Source of the DNA: Strigamia acuminata
Taxonomy: Eukaryota > Arthropoda > Chilopoda > Geophilomorpha > Linotaeniidae
Assembly: GCA_949358305.1 (NCBI GenBank)
Contig: OX442317.1
Span: 10,172,186 to 10,236,185, forward strand
DNA length: 64,000 bases
Reading direction: 5' to 3'
The number at the start of each line of letters is the position of its first letter. Positions within the stretch are counted from its first letter, which is position 1. The notes under the pieces are model-generated. The model was not told where the DNA came from. It ran no database searches and saw only the letters and a list, made by a program, of their open reading frames with translations. A program made the position numbers and the translations under genes. Of this stretch, positions 28,051 through 40,275 are shown piece after piece.

Positions 28051-28175
28051 CCGTATTACCCCGCTTTAAGTGGCATGCCGAGTTTGACCACTGCCGGTAA
28101 ATGCCATTTTTACCAGCATTTCCAAAAGTTGGCAATTTCACTTATCGGCATGCCGCTTAAAGCGAGGTAATCTGG
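28051..28175. mobile_element. small MITE, about 125 bp
   Basis: The left end CCGTATTACCCCGCTTTAAG continues into TGGCATGCCGA. The right end is TCGGCATGCCGCTTAAAGCG followed by AGGTAATCTGG, so the two halves are imperfect inverted repeats of each other. It is a relative of the larger element at 59312-59939, which shares CGTATTACCCCGC and the GGCATGCC palindrome. Confidence 0.82.
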
Positions 28176-28179
28176 TAAT

Positions 28180-28290
28180 CTCCTCAAGTTAGATGGAAGC
28201 ACATTGCTTTTGCGCCTTGTTTTCTCTTCACTTTTGCAATTTCTTATAACTTTTAACTTTTGTATCTTTAAAAAAAAACTATTTCATTAA
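28180..28290 (+). repeat. dispersed repeat B, copy 2
   Basis: AGTTAGATGGAAGCACATTG, GCGCCTTGTTTTCTC and GCAATTTCTTATAAC match the minus strand of 19745-19885. Confidence 0.8.
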
Positions 28291-31200
28291 AAGCCACCAA
28301 AAATCGACTCGCGGCACAGAATTGAAGAGTGCTAGGTTGTCAGCACAACGGGTAGTCCAAGAGTCATTGAAGACTTGAGATTATCACCAAACATCGTCAG
28401 CCCATTCTCTGGAATTTTAATGAAAGAATTCGTATGTGTTTTGCAAGATCTTCAAAGCGAGCACCCACACTTTAATTTTTCCAACGACATTGATATTGAT
28501 AGTGGAAATAAGTCAGTAGATGAATATTCCTTTCTCAAGTGCAATCAAAATGATCTATGCCCCAATAAATGTAATAGACGTGAGTTGAAGGAGACACTCA
28601 ACCAAATTCTTTGTTCATTTTCAAATTACACGGGCATCACATCAGCATATCAATCGGAAATGTGATAAACACACTCTCAAGCAACCCATCAACAAGCCCG
28701 CATTCCTTGCAGCAGGAGAGGAGAGGAGAGGAGAGGAGGGCTTGCTTTACATTTCCCGTTCTTTAAACGTCGATCTATCGGGTTTCAACTATTCTCGTGT
28801 CAATTCAAATTTCCCATTTAATTCACTGGTTGTTTACGCCATAGAGGCCATTAGTTTTTGTGTATTTAAAAGGGGAGCATTAGTGCTATCTACCCACGAG
28901 TTTTGACAAAAAGGACAAAACAACAATTTGTATATTGCTCCAATTTTGCTGGCTCGGGAAAAAGTTATTAATGTTATGGGGTCCCAAAATGTTTGAAAAA
29001 AATATTTTTTTGTCGAAAAATCATATCTGCGTGTTTTCATTTCAACAAATCGAGATATCCTGATTGTCAATTCATCTCACCGACCAAGTGCTCAATTCAC
29101 AGAAATTATTCCGCATTTAGCACTTGATTATTCGGTCATTGGCTTCGGCAATTATTAGATGCTGTGCTGATGTAATAAGAGTTCACACGGAAGATGCAGA
29201 TGCTACGAGTATGCGAAATCAACTTTTATTAGTTTGTCATTTTTCCGCACCGTTACTTTAAACATGAGAATGGATTAGGCCTCCTGACCTGCAACCTGAG
29301 ATTTACTCTCGTTGTAACTTTGTGTGTGAAATTTCAAAATATTAACAAAACATATTACTCAATGCATTTCCATCACAATTAAATTTCTAATCAGTTTTAA
29401 CAGGGTTTGGAAGTGGTCTCACAGTCAGTGCAAAGTGTTTCATCACTATAAACACCTCTAATTGTCTCCAACTTAAGATGTCACACATAACGGCATAAAC
29501 AAACTGTTTTTATTTGGCATTTTCAGGGACCAGAACTCCATTATTAAATTATACACTTTTTTATTTGTACATCTCGAGTTTTGCACAATTAAAAAAAATA
29601 GTTCGAAAAATGCACAAATCCGCCGCAAGAGATGCTAAACAGCAACTAGTGATCTTAACTACAGTCTCAAGCAAAGTCCTCTAATGTCTGCAATAGTAAT
29701 TGCTCTCCAACGCTCAGCTCAAGCGTCATGAAATTTGGAACGCTTATTATTCTCTATGGAATTTCTAGGTCAATGCAACAATTTTCAGATTGCTACGTTG
29801 TTCTATTGACGAGTTATACCAAGTTGTGAGCCATTCCCTACCATTGTCACGCAAGGAAGCCATCATCACCGTTTTTAAATTTCGGTTCTCAGTCAAAACC
29901 AGACCAATTTGAATGTTTTAAACATGTTACCTAACTTATGTAGAATTTTATACTCTTTCTACTGGTTTTGAAACACACTGCAGACATTTTTCCATTTGCC
30001 CAAAAACGATCTCATTTTGAAAGCTTTATTATTTTTGGCCACGGTTGATTGGAAATAGTAGGAATTTTCCAAAAGTGACCACAGTTTTTAATTCCTTAGA
30101 TGTTTATACACTATAGCTTAGTCCTCATAAAATCATCTGCTTACAGAAGTGTATGCCAACAGACTTTTCTGTGTGTATAGACTTGACAGAAAAGCCTATC
30201 AGAATCATCTGGTAGCAGAACATGTGCCAGTCTGTCACACCAGACTTTTTGAGTTACTCACAGCTCTATGCAACAGAAAAGAAATGGTGAATGGCCATAA
30301 AAAAGAAACAAGATGGATGCCACTAAAAATTTTTAAGGCTACTTTTGGAGTTAGGATGAATAGGATTGCTAGTTTGTTTTTAATTTTTAATTTTATTTAT
30401 AAATTAATAATCTGTTTTTATAAATAGAATATACAGTTGTTTGCATTTGTTAGCAGAACTGATTGCTGCCATATTTGAGACTGGTTAAAAAAAATTACGA
30501 CCGGTCACAAATTGTCAAAACCGATCGCTACGTTCTGTGCCACAGAAGTTTCTGTGTCTGGAAGCAAAGATCAGCTTTCCGTTGCATCGACATGCCAGAA
30601 AGTTAGTTTTTTATGACACAGAACATATCTCACAGACATTCCAAGACTGGAATGAAACTTGTGAGTACCAGTTTTTTCTGTAGGCGAAATATCTATGGGC
30701 AGACTGGTTTCCTACGTAAGAAACTGCTTACGAGTACTAAGCTTAAGTTTCCAAAAATCAAATAGAAAAATTGAGATGATAAATTTTTCATTGAAATTAA
30801 TATATGTGATGGATAAAATAAAAACTCCGGGATAAGCCGGGTAGTACGGTAAAGCTACTTATTTATTGAACTAATCTTGACCGGTAAGTCCAAATCAGGT
30901 ACAATTTTGGACCACAACATTTTATGTTTATTTGAATTTGTAAGTGGTCTTATTGAAATTGAGCTCTTCCTTATTGGTTGAGACGAATCACGTAATCGGT
31001 TATTTATCTATTCTTAAGCTTGATAATTATGATCCGTCGTTATGGAAACACAATTTTGCCGGATAACCTAAATATCAGGTAAACTTATTCAGTAGATGAA
31101 AAACTAAATTTTAAAACATTGAGATTATTTATTATTGATGGAAAACATGACAGAAAATTTTATCTAGAGATTTCACCATAGATATAACATGAAAATAAAT

Positions 31201-31917
31201 ATAAAAATTAAAAAAAATAGCGCGCAAAATTGAACGTTTGACATTTTTATCACATCTGAACTGACCCTTTATAAAAAAAAACACCATCCAACAACTTGAT
31301 ACTGTCTTCATATTTTCATCTTAACTTACACCCAAACCTAGTTCCCAGAGCCCACACAAATCACAGCATCCTATTCTCTAAAGATACAAAAACCATAAAA
31401 AATGCTGCCATTTTTTTTCCAATCTTTTATTTTATTTCTTTACTTTCCTTGAATAGCCATATATGCAGATTGGAGTCTAAAGACTTGTTCAGATTGAGAA
31501 TTTTTATTTAGAACCCAGAATGTGTGCCTTTTTCCATATGCTGCTCACTGCCATCACCAAGGGGTTTATGGTGACTCTCTAAAGAGAAATGTGCACTCAC
31601 TTCTTTCTATCAACACATCTATGCTTGTTGCCTGAGAAATATCAAGCTGTACTTGCTACTTCTGAAAAACCTGTCTAAAATTGTGCCCTAAAAGGAATAT
31701 AAAGTAACAAGTATAGAATTAAAGATGAAAATTGTAAAAGCAAAAGATATTTAACAAACTTTACATTTCTATCGTGTGTCACCACAACTCATAAACCCAA
31801 AAATGCAGTGATTTTATCAAAATAAAAAATTGAAGAAAATTAACGAAAAGACGGAAAAGCCTAACACAGAAAGAAATTACAAATGTACACACGGTAGCTA
31901 GAAAAGAAATACAACTA
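28291..31917. other. mostly non-coding stretch
   Basis: It contains a GGAGA pentamer microsatellite (28715-28740) and a doubtful open frame at 28375-28665. A lone MITE-like end at 30827-30851 reads, on the minus strand, TACCGTACTACCCGGCTTAT; its partner end was not found. Confidence 0.45.
28375..28665 (+). CDS. doubtful 96-codon open frame (possible terminal exon)
   Basis: I do not recognise this protein. It is listed because its composition looks more protein-like than the usual AT-rich background: mixed charged and polar residues, four cysteines in the central part (including KCNQNDLCPNKC), and an acidic DIDIDSG stretch. No partner exon, signal peptide or membrane segment was found, and its neighbours are repeats. 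It could equally be a chance open frame or a relic of a mobile element. Confidence 0.18.
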   Translation: MRLSPNIVSPFSGILMKEFVCVLQDLQSEHPHFNFSNDIDIDSGNKSVDEYSFLKCNQNDLCPNKCNRRELKETLNQILCSFSNYTGITSAYQSEM

Positions 31918-32608
31918 TACTCTGGCTAACTACAAATTGGGCCTTTCTCCCATTGGCCAAGCCTCATTACTCCTACTGTGCTACCACCAGCAAAAGTAGT
32001 TTGTTATTATTTTATTTTTTGGATTATTCGAATGATTAAAATGAGGAAATTTTATTGGTATTTTATAATAAAATGTTTTTTGAATTCATAAAATAATGTT
32101 TTATGCTGTTTTTATATCAAAATACGTTTGTTCGGTTAGTTCAGTTTATTGGTTGCTTTGTCACGAAAGCAAACAGTTTTTGAATTTTTTCTTCTCGATT
32201 ACAATGTCTGTACGTGGAGTGCAATTCTGGAGGTAAGTGTTGCAGTATCAACTCAATTTTGTATTTGGAATTGTTCGAAATTACCTTGGATCACCGATGG
32301 CACAGGATTTAAACTGAATTTGGAGATTGGGAAAAGAAGCACACGCACATACAGGGGTTACATTGAACAGTGATTATTTATTCATAAAACAGGATATGCA
32401 AAATACACTTCCTGTCCTAATTACACAAGTAGACTTTCCCATTTACATTGTGGGTCACCGAAGTGACCCTCTGGTGGCCAAACATGGCGCCACCTCCAAT
32501 TCTCCCCAATTGGCGCATCCCTTTAAAACACCAGTTTTTACAGTAAGGTCTACAAGTGAAATGGCTCGGCCAATGGGAGAAAGGCCCAATTTGTAGTTAG
32601 CCAGAGTA
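31918..32608. mobile_element. TA-flanked MITE, about 690 bp, TACTCTG family
   Basis: The left end TACTCTGGCTAACTACAAAT continues as TGGGCCTTTCTCCCATTGGC. The right end is the reverse complement of this over about 45 bp with hardly any mismatch. The TA at each tip is consistent with a Tc1/mariner-type TA duplication. There is no transposase frame inside. It is related to the elements at 40851-41248 and 60788-61091. Confidence 0.88.
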
Positions 32609-33410
32609 TGCCGTATTTATTCGATGCCATCGTCGCCGCAACTACAATTTCCGTTTTTCACAAAAATATATTGTTTTCCTTATTTAACAAAATAAACGTA
32701 GCGTAAGTTCAACGTTCATTACATTACATTACATAGCCAATGAGATTTTGTCACAAGTTTTTTGAAACAGAGCATAATGCGTCGTCACAAATATGTGACG
32801 TCATTTCACCATATTGATGCGGCGGGTCAGCAGGTGCTTGCTAAACATGTTCCACGCCATATTTAATAAATATTAATGCTATTAACACTAAACTTCCAGT
32901 GGATCCACTTAAATACCATTAACGTCTTACATCAATATTAAAAAAGACGCTGGCAATTTCTTTGAGTGATTTTGATAAAAAAGTGACAGCGAAAGAAAAT
33001 ATTCCATTCGCGGTGAAAATTGTAAATTTTTTCTCTTGTTTTAGTTTGCTTCCCTAATCTCTTCGATCTGTTATTCAAATGATAAAACGTTCTGTCAAAA
33101 CTTTAGCCAGAATTTATGACCAAGCACACCTGCACGCATCATCAGCCGGCCAAAGACATTTTTCAGCGACAGATGTCGCCGTAGTCACTCAACCATTTTG
33201 CAAACTTTTTGAATTGAATTGCAACCTCAATAGCACCACACCTCGCAGTATTTACGCCTTACGCCTTTCAATTAATTTCCTGTTTCCCTCCGTCATCACA
33301 CTTCTTCTTTCAAAGTTTAATGCAAAATCTAAATACATTTTTAATGGAATTTCAACGAGGGAAGGCAGATTAGTCGTTCAATTTCGTCCTTCATTTCAGA
33401 TCGTGCCACC
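32609..33410. other. non-coding stretch
   Basis: A 112-codon open frame lies at 33079-33417, but it has no recognised domain or splice context and runs into a repeat tail. Nothing else is seen. Confidence 0.45.
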
Positions 33411-33440
33411 ATCTTAATAAAGTGATTTTAATGACAGTAA
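33411..33440 (-). repeat. dispersed tail repeat D, inverted copy
   Basis: Read on the minus strand it is TGTCATTAAAATCACTTTAT, matching the tail of the copies ending at 34125 and 38720. It directly abuts the MITE at 33443. Confidence 0.65.
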
Positions 33441-33442
33441 TA

Positions 33443-33985
33443 CCCCGTTCACACTACTGAGTAAAGCTAGCTTAACTCTTTAAAACTAGTTGTATAAATG
33501 TAGTGCGAACACAGCTAGCGTATCCTAAGCTAGCTTATCAGTTTTGAAACTAGATATAATTATCTAGTTTTGGGAACTGGATAAGCTAGTTACAAGCTAG
33601 CTTTACTAGCTTGTGATATCATGCTACCCAGAATGCATTGCCATTGCAGGGCAAACCATCATGGCTAACACATCAACCATGTGGAAAATAATAAATAAAT
33701 ACTCTGTAAATAATTTGGCTTCTGAATTTAGATGAATATGCACAATTTTTATTTGATTTTTTTAAATTGCAGATTCTCTAATTAAATTTTAAAAAAAATT
33801 CGATAAAATTTAATTTGTTGGCATTAACTATTCCTGGTAATGTCTGGACTTGTGCTGAGTAGTGTCTGGATGAGCCTTAAAATATGCTAGTAGTGCGAAC
33901 GGTCTGGCTTAACAACTTAAGCTAGGCTAATTTTTGTTGAGCTAAGATAGCTCAAGTTCTATCTAGCCTGTGTAGTGCGGACGGG
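33443..33985. mobile_element. MITE with CCCGT(T/C)C(A/G)CACTAC ends
   Basis: The left end CCCCGTTCACACTAC and the right end GTAGTGCGGACGGG are inverted repeats with two mismatches. The interior is filled with AGCTAG palindromic words and internal TAGTGCGAAC copies. No coding frame. The target duplication is not clear. Confidence 0.78.
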
Positions 33986-34004
33986 ATTTAATGGTGCCCT
34001 TCAG

Positions 34005-34130
34005 TGATCGAACGATTCTAAGCGTTCAACCACTGAAGATGATCGTTTGATCGAAAGACCTTTGGTTTTGATTTCTTGTTTGCATCTAGAACGACATTAA
34101 TGTAATTAAAAATCACTTTATTATTATCTT
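34005..34130 (+). repeat. dispersed tail repeat D, copy 1
   Basis: ACTGAAGATGATCGTTTGAT and CGAAAGACCTTTGG are followed about 50 bp later by TTAAAAATCACTTTATTA. The same order occurs at 38606-38722. It looks like the 3' part of a retroelement, but no reverse transcriptase frame is visible. Confidence 0.7.
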
Positions 34131-35145
34131 AAAGAAAGTGCGCGTCGAGATGCATGTTTCTTCTGCTTCCATCTTGGACCACTCACAGTCAGCTGCAAAC
34201 ACAAGTTAGCTTGCTTTGTCTCTGTTGACGCTAATTTAATGGTTTCAGTGAGACAGAACTCGCCAAAGATAATCCGCAGTTATCTATGAGAATAAAAACT
34301 CTTAACTGCTTTCAAAAAGTCATGTTTTAAGAGTTCGTGTCTCGTGATGTCACTTCTTCCGTCGATTGTGTTTACCACCTTAAAACACGCCAAAAGACAC
34401 GCACTTAGAATATAATGTTTTAGCAAACAAACGAGAGTGTTTTATGAGACATTCTGAAAGCAGTCACTTTGTTCCCGCTCCAGCCTCAGGTCGCCAAATC
34501 AAGCTAATCTGCATGTATTCATTAAATTTTCTCAATGCATTGTTTTAGTCTCTATTCAAGCTTTATTGCAAGTACTCGTAGAAAGCTGTTGAACCATTTG
34601 AAATCATAATGAACGATTACGCTCAATGGATAATCAGAAAAACACTCCAAAACACAGCACAATAATAAAACAAAATCACGTTCAATGCACCGAAAAACAT
34701 TAGAATACTTTATAGTCTGTTTCAGCCTTGGCATATATTAGACACAGGCAGCTAGCTACATCATAAAGTAAGCCATTGGATGGGCAGCTGCTGAAGAGTT
34801 TGTGGCATGCAGCACAAAGAGAGACTACCCTTATAAAGCTAAAATCTCATAATCTCCCATATATGAGCTACATACAAGTCCCAAAGATTCCACTTGAGAA
34901 TATTGACCTCTGGAACAATCCGAGGCATCCAAGGAATCCGTTAAATTTCTACATTTAAAAGTACTCAAATCTAATAAAAAGTAATTAAACCTGGATAAAT
35001 TCCAAAATCAATAGCCATTGTTGAAAATCATTTATCTGATGAAGTTCAACGTAAATCAATCGTGGTAACCAGACATTAAATAACGGGTTCTGTGCAACTC
35101 TTCACGTCCGAAATCAGTTCCAAATAGGTCATTTGCACCTAAATT
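34131..35145. other. non-coding stretch, nothing recognised
   Basis: No gene or element ends recognised. Confidence 0.5.
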
Positions 35146-35330
35146 CATGCCATTCCACCTGAAGTTGTGCCATTTGCACCTGAATTTGTGCCATTTGCAC
35201 CTGAATTTGTGCCATTTGCACCTGAATTTGTGCCATTTGCACCTGAATTTGTACCATTTCCATCTGAATTTGTGCCATTTTGTGCCAATTGCACCTGGAT
35301 TTGTGCCATTTGCACCTGAATTCTGGTGAT
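35146..35330. repeat. 21-bp minisatellite
   Basis: About eight units of TGCCATTTGCACCTGAATTT plus G, with a few variants (for example a TTTCCATCTG unit). Open frames on both strands here are repeat artefacts. Confidence 0.93.
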
Positions 35331-37010
35331 TTAATCCTTGAATCTTAATATATAAAAAAAAGTGCATTTGTGCAGTTTTTCGCTGTATATTGTGTCGCGG
35401 TAGGTGGAGTCGCGAAGTCGCGCTAGACTGTTTCGAGGTATATTGTTGTTAATTTTTTTTTTAAATTTGTCACATTAGATTGTTGTCGCCGTATATTGTG
35501 TCGCGGCAGATGCGCCTCCCCGAGAGAATGTGTTTTTTAATTTGGAATTAAACGCACCTATTGTGTTATAGCTCAATTCGACACCACTCATTACCTTTTC
35601 AGATTAGTCACTCTATTCGTATATAAACATGTGATTCATACTTAAGCTTATCATATAGCGATTAAGAACTTCGCAACTACGGTAGTCATGTCGTAGTCAC
35701 GTCATCACATGACCAAATATCCCATTGTTGTTGAATGTTGTGGTCTAATTTCTTAAAAACTCATTAAACTTAAAAAAAAATAAAAATGAAATATAAAAGA
35801 AAAGAAATAAAATTGACTTTCAAATTCATTTCAATCACGTTACTTAATTCTCAAGATTCATACTTTTTCGAGCGAAAGCACGTGTTGTTGCATGTGGAAT
35901 GGTAACGAGTGCAATGTGATTAGTGCAGCCCTTATAAATGAGGCGTATGATTTAATGAATGCCACAATAAAATGCGAAATCGGTTGAGCAACAAACGGTC
36001 ACAACTTGCAACCTATAAATCGTGTCAACGGTTTGATTAGGATTCTGCGTTACTGAAAGCATCGCTCAATTTAATGAGTGGAGTGGAGTGCTTCATCTAA
36101 AATTCTCTTGATTGCTGCCAACCATAAAGTAAAACAAAACATTTGAATTTCAAACTGAATTCACAATTACAATTACTTATTCTGTTCCTTCAAACACTAC
36201 CTTTTCTATCCGAACCAACGTACGGTAATGTATAATTATTTGCTCTCTTTCAATTAACTCCAACTTGAAGCTGATAATTTCAAACATTTTCTTCGCTGGT
36301 TTACAATTTAAATGAAAATTCATTAACTTCCTTTCCATCTCGCTTTCAGCTCTGTTTTCCCAATTCCAATATTAAATAATTAATTTACAAGCACTAATTA
36401 TAATTTGTTTTAAATGAAATTGTATTAAATATTTAATCATTTCTTTAAAAAGACATTCAACCGCTTATTTGTTGTCTTTACAATAATGCTGAATTCCCAC
36501 TTGGTTGAAATAGAGAAAAAAAGTCAGAGTTTTCTCTCCAGCTTTCAATCTGCTACGCTTTCAATCTGCTCTTATTTTGGCAGAAAAAAAATGGACTCTA
36601 GCCATTTCATCACATCACTTTCTGCCCAATGACGTCATCCACACCCCTGACCCCATCGCACTATTTTTATGCAAAATGGCCTCGAATCTAAATGTCAGCA
36701 ATTAGAGGTTTCATTAAATGTACAATTCTGTAATTTTGTGATTTTGTAGTAATCATAAAATCAATCATTTTTGATGCCGTCAAATTCAACTGCAACATTT
36801 TGCCTCGTGTGTGATTCAAAAATTCTGAAAATATCGCTCGACCAACCAACCTCAAAACGTGACACAGAAAAAAATTTAAAATTTAAAAATAAGTTATCAA
36901 CATTTTCATAGTTACAATTTGAGTTGTTCTTTGGTTCAGCCAGCCCAGCCATTACAAATTCACAATTACATGTTCTTCAGTACCGATACATTGCGAATTA
37001 TTTATACGAA
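35331..37010. other. non-coding stretch, nothing recognised
   Basis: A word around GTATATTGTGTCGCGG occurs twice (about 35385 and 35490), marking a small local duplication. No gene. Confidence 0.5.
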
Positions 37011-37280
37011 GTGGCTACGTTCACGTCCAACGTGAACGTAGTATTTTCATGACGTGCTGTGATTGGTTGAGTGATGCATTGAAATACGAACTGAAAATAC
37101 ACAGTTCGGTCTACTTTTCTAAAAACGGATTAGGTTAGGTAAGAAAAAATAAGCTAAATCCTCAAGAACATCAAATTTGAGAAAACTAATGTTGAGGAAA
37201 CGAATCGACATGAATGGATCTCAGCCAATCACAGCGCGTCATGAAAATAATACGTTCACGTCCAACGTGAACATAGCCAC
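37011..37280. mobile_element. 270-bp MITE with about 60-bp terminal inverted repeats
   Basis: The left arm runs from GTGGCTACGTTCACGTCCAA through TATTTTCATGACGTGCTGTG to ATTGGTTGAG. The right arm is its reverse complement over about 60 bp with few mismatches. Each arm also contains its own small palindrome, ACGTTCACG-TCCAA-CGTGAACGT, so hairpins within a hairpin are possible. No coding frame. A target duplication could not be fixed. Confidence 0.9.
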
Positions 37281-38605
37281 TGCCATAATTATAACGAACA
37301 CTTAGATCGAGCTTGTCCGCCTCCATTTTGTTTTGAGTTTGACAAGTCTCAAAATCACTGCAAAAATCGAAAAAACGATCTGTTGTATTTTTCCTCTTTT
37401 GTGCTTTCGCAAAACATGATTGGTGAAACTGGTATCACGTGACAACGTAATCCAAAAGTGCAAAATTTGTTAAAATTGACCAAACTACAAATTAGCTGTA
37501 GCTCTGCGTTATTGCAGTACATCTCGCATTACCTGACATGTCAAAATGCAGTGCACGTGGAAAAAAAGCTTTTTGTTGTGTTTAAATTTATTGCAGCTAA
37601 ACAGCGTTGAAAAAAAGCACTTGTTGTTTAAAAAGTAGCATGCGTGTAGATTAATTTATGAAACCAATCACAGCTTGGATCCATTTATTTTATCCACTGT
37701 TGACATGATGTTGATATTCCGGTGAGAACCTATTTATTGTATCGGCTCATTACACATAATTGGTGTTACAAAAGGTTAAAGATTTTTCATTTCCTTCCCA
37801 TTCGGTACAATACTCTCGTAGAATATTAAACGGAATAAATTGCACTTGTGCTTTTATTTGTCATGAAATTCCATTCTCATAAAATTCTAAGACTGTTTAA
37901 AACAGAATTGGACTTTTAAGACCCTTACATAATTGATAGTCAATGAATACCGTGGACAGACGCAGAGTATCCGTTGGAGTCAATCCATAAGGCATCTAAA
38001 GCGGCTTTTAAAAGTATTCAATAAAGTAGATCTGGAAGCTCCCAATATCCATGTATTATGGATGAAGACAGTGGAACTCCAGGTCTTCAGGGACTAAAAA
38101 AGGAAAGGAAGTATTTTCTTTTTTCTTTTCTCTCTTTTTACCTTTCCTCGTCTTTTTTTTATTCTATTTTTTATTTTTTTTTATGTTTCTTCTTCTTCTT
38201 CTTCTTCGTCTTCTTCTAACTCAATTTCGTGCTTGCCTGTCTTCAAAACGGTCTCTTTCTGCTTTGTTAGGCAAATTAGAGAATTTTTCAGTCGACTGAA
38301 CGACAAATTGGATAAATTACAACTACCTGACTGTTACTATATTATTTCTAACTTTTAGTAAGCGGCAAAAATATAGGCAAAGTTAGATTTCCGACTTTGC
38401 ACCAGCTATCCGATGATGATCTTTTGGGAATCTTCCTTCTACCTTAAATGTCCATTCCAATTTGTTATATCTTAAAACTTATAAGGTAAATATCATTTAA
38501 CATGTTCTCCTGTACAAGGCTTATTCGTAACTTTGTCTTCTCCGTGTTCATTCTTTCTTTCTTTCTTTCTTTCCTTCCCAAGACTTTTCTCAAATATGTT
38601 AGCTG
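37281..38605. other. non-coding stretch with simple repeats
   Basis: TTC repeats (38187-38217) and a CTTT run (38551-38575) are present. No gene recognised. Confidence 0.5.
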
Positions 38606-38722
38606 CCATAATCACTTGACCATTGAAGATGATCATTAGATCGAAAGGCCTACGGTTTGATTAATTGTTTGATGTTTTTAGAGCAGCATTATTAATGTCA
38701 TTAAAAATCACTTTATTAAGTC
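38606..38722 (+). repeat. dispersed tail repeat D, copy 2
   Basis: ATTGAAGATGATCATTAGAT, CGAAAGGCCTACGGTTTGAT and TCATTAAAAATCACTTTATT occur in the same order as at 34005-34130. Confidence 0.7.
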
Positions 38723-38797
38723 CAAATATTAAATTAAAACTTTGTAATTGGCAATTTTCAGCTACCAGTATCTTTTATGGTTTCAACTTTACAAGTA

Positions 38798-38870
38798 GGT
38801 TCTTCAATGCAGGAAACATCGTTTTGTATTTACTGAAAATTCATGTCCTCAAATTTCTGACTGAAAAAAC
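38798..38870 (+). repeat. dispersed repeat C, copy 2
   Basis: GTTCTTCAATGCAGGAAACA and TTTGTATTTACTGAAAATTC match 8096-8205. The CCATGAATTTTAT word at about 39197, beyond the SINE, probably continues the same copy, so the SINE region may be an insertion into it. Confidence 0.65.
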
Positions 38871-38962
38871 GAATTGGTTTTGAATTTGACTCCGTCAAGT
38901 CCAGAACTGAGATTCCAACTAAGATTCTCCATTTGCTGATCGGGTGTTCTGCCAATATGCAC

Positions 38963-39200
38963 CCGGGACTCCAACAGAATCACAATCCGACAAAGACCAT
39001 AGCCACTTATATTTCACGTCAATCTTGTGTTTTGGTTCGTGATTCTGTTGGACTCCCGGATAGCTTAATTGGTAAAGCACCCGTCCAGCAAACGGAAGAT
39101 CTGGGTTCGACTCTCGGTCCCGGCTCTGGATTTCATGGAGTCTGAGCCGATTGTTTTCTTTTTTCTCAACCAGAAATTTGGGGGCAGGATGTAAACCATG
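38963..39200 (+). mobile_element. tRNA-derived SINE with fold-back head
   Basis: TAGCTTAATTGG (39061-39072) fits a Pol III A box and GGTTCGACTCT (39104-39114) fits a B box, at tRNA-like spacing. D-arm and T-arm pairings are present. The acceptor strands flanking the boxes do not pair, and the anticodon-loop base corresponding to U33 is C, so this is a SINE head rather than a working tRNA gene. Upstream, 21 bp at 38963-38983 (starting CCGGGACTCCAACAGAATC) is the inverted copy, one mismatch, of 39039-39059 immediately before the A box. That gives a head-to-head partial duplication. Confidence 0.72.
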
Positions 39201-40197
39201 AATTTTATCTAAATATACATTTTATACTTGCAAAATAATTGCCCTTGAAACTGACCATCACACCCTAAAGCTTCCAACCCTTAGAAAGACTTTGTGCTAA
39301 TGAAATATTGCTAACAAGAAATTCACCGTTTAAGCGCTTTCGCGATAACATTGACGTCAAATTTTGCAATTACATCACATTGCAACGTTGATAAATGATG
39401 ACGTCATCATAGTTTCCTTCCGCCAATGAAATTGCTTCCGCACACACAGACGGAACCAATCATCTTTTAGTTCTTGAGACCAATCTACTCCTCACTCGCT
39501 GATTTAGTGGCTTTATTATTGCGCTGTTGCAATGCAATATATCAAGTTGAGGCAGTCATATTATTTAATTTGATCAGTTTTGTTTAATCTGTAATCGATC
39601 ACACCAACGAACGAATCTGTAATCAGGTAATCTGGGTCAATTTTATAAGGACAAAAAATGTAATCTCTAATTTCCCACCTCTGCACTACAGATTTTGAAA
39701 AATTACAAATATAATCCTTATGTCAATTCAGCTTTAAAAGATAAGTTGAAAACCAGAACAGACTTCTGCGGTGGTAGATACAGTCCAGCATATCTACTGT
39801 ACATACTCTGTATTAAATCATAGTGAGTTGCAACTACGGGGAATTTATGCGAAGATCTTTTTTCAACTTGTCGTATTTCAGAATGAAAACATAAAACATT
39901 GTTTGACCATTTTTCACCAAATTATTTCATTCAACCATCAACTGACCTTGTCCCTTCCTTAGGTCACTTTTGGTTTGAATCCCATACTACAGAAATATTG
40001 TCGCTTTATTTCTTTTGCGTGCAACAAGCTTGACAATCACCGTGTTAAATGCAAGCACAGTGTGTGATTTTCGAAAGCAGGATGATTTGAAGCGCAAGCT
40101 GGATCTGGTCAACCAAAATGCCCCACCACAAGTGATGACAAAGTCCAACGAAACATATGTCAAAGACTAGAAGAAGACCAAATATATTTAACTTCTA
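39201..40197. other. non-coding stretch
   Basis: No supportable gene. The last few hundred bases may be a decayed upstream part of the transposase relic that follows. Confidence 0.45.
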
Positions 40198-40275
40198 AAG
40201 TGGCCATTGCAAGCTCCAGATTTAAACCTCATTGAACAACTTTAAGAGAAACTGGCTTGTCATTGCAAAGCAATG
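40198..40275 (+). pseudogene. Tc1-like transposase relic
   Basis: The frame from 40198 reads KWPLQAPDLNLIEQL, then a stop, then EKLACHCKA. This matches the conserved Tc1 segment WP-x-QSPDLNPIE-x-LW-x-x-L around the second catalytic region. An in-frame stop follows QL, and upstream sequence (from about 40130) contains further stops, so it is inactive. It belongs to a different Tc1 branch from the relic at 7310-7551. Confidence 0.78.

Noticed and set aside
33079-33417. 112-codon plus-strand frame
   Set aside because: It has no recognisable domain and ends inside the inverted tail repeat next to a MITE.
35056-35367. 103-codon minus-strand frame with KWHKFRC repeats
   Set aside because: Artefact of the 21-bp minisatellite.
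39050-39130. Functional tRNA-Ala (AGC) gene
   Set aside because: Sequences flanking the A and B boxes do not form an acceptor stem and the U33 position is C; it reads as a SINE head.
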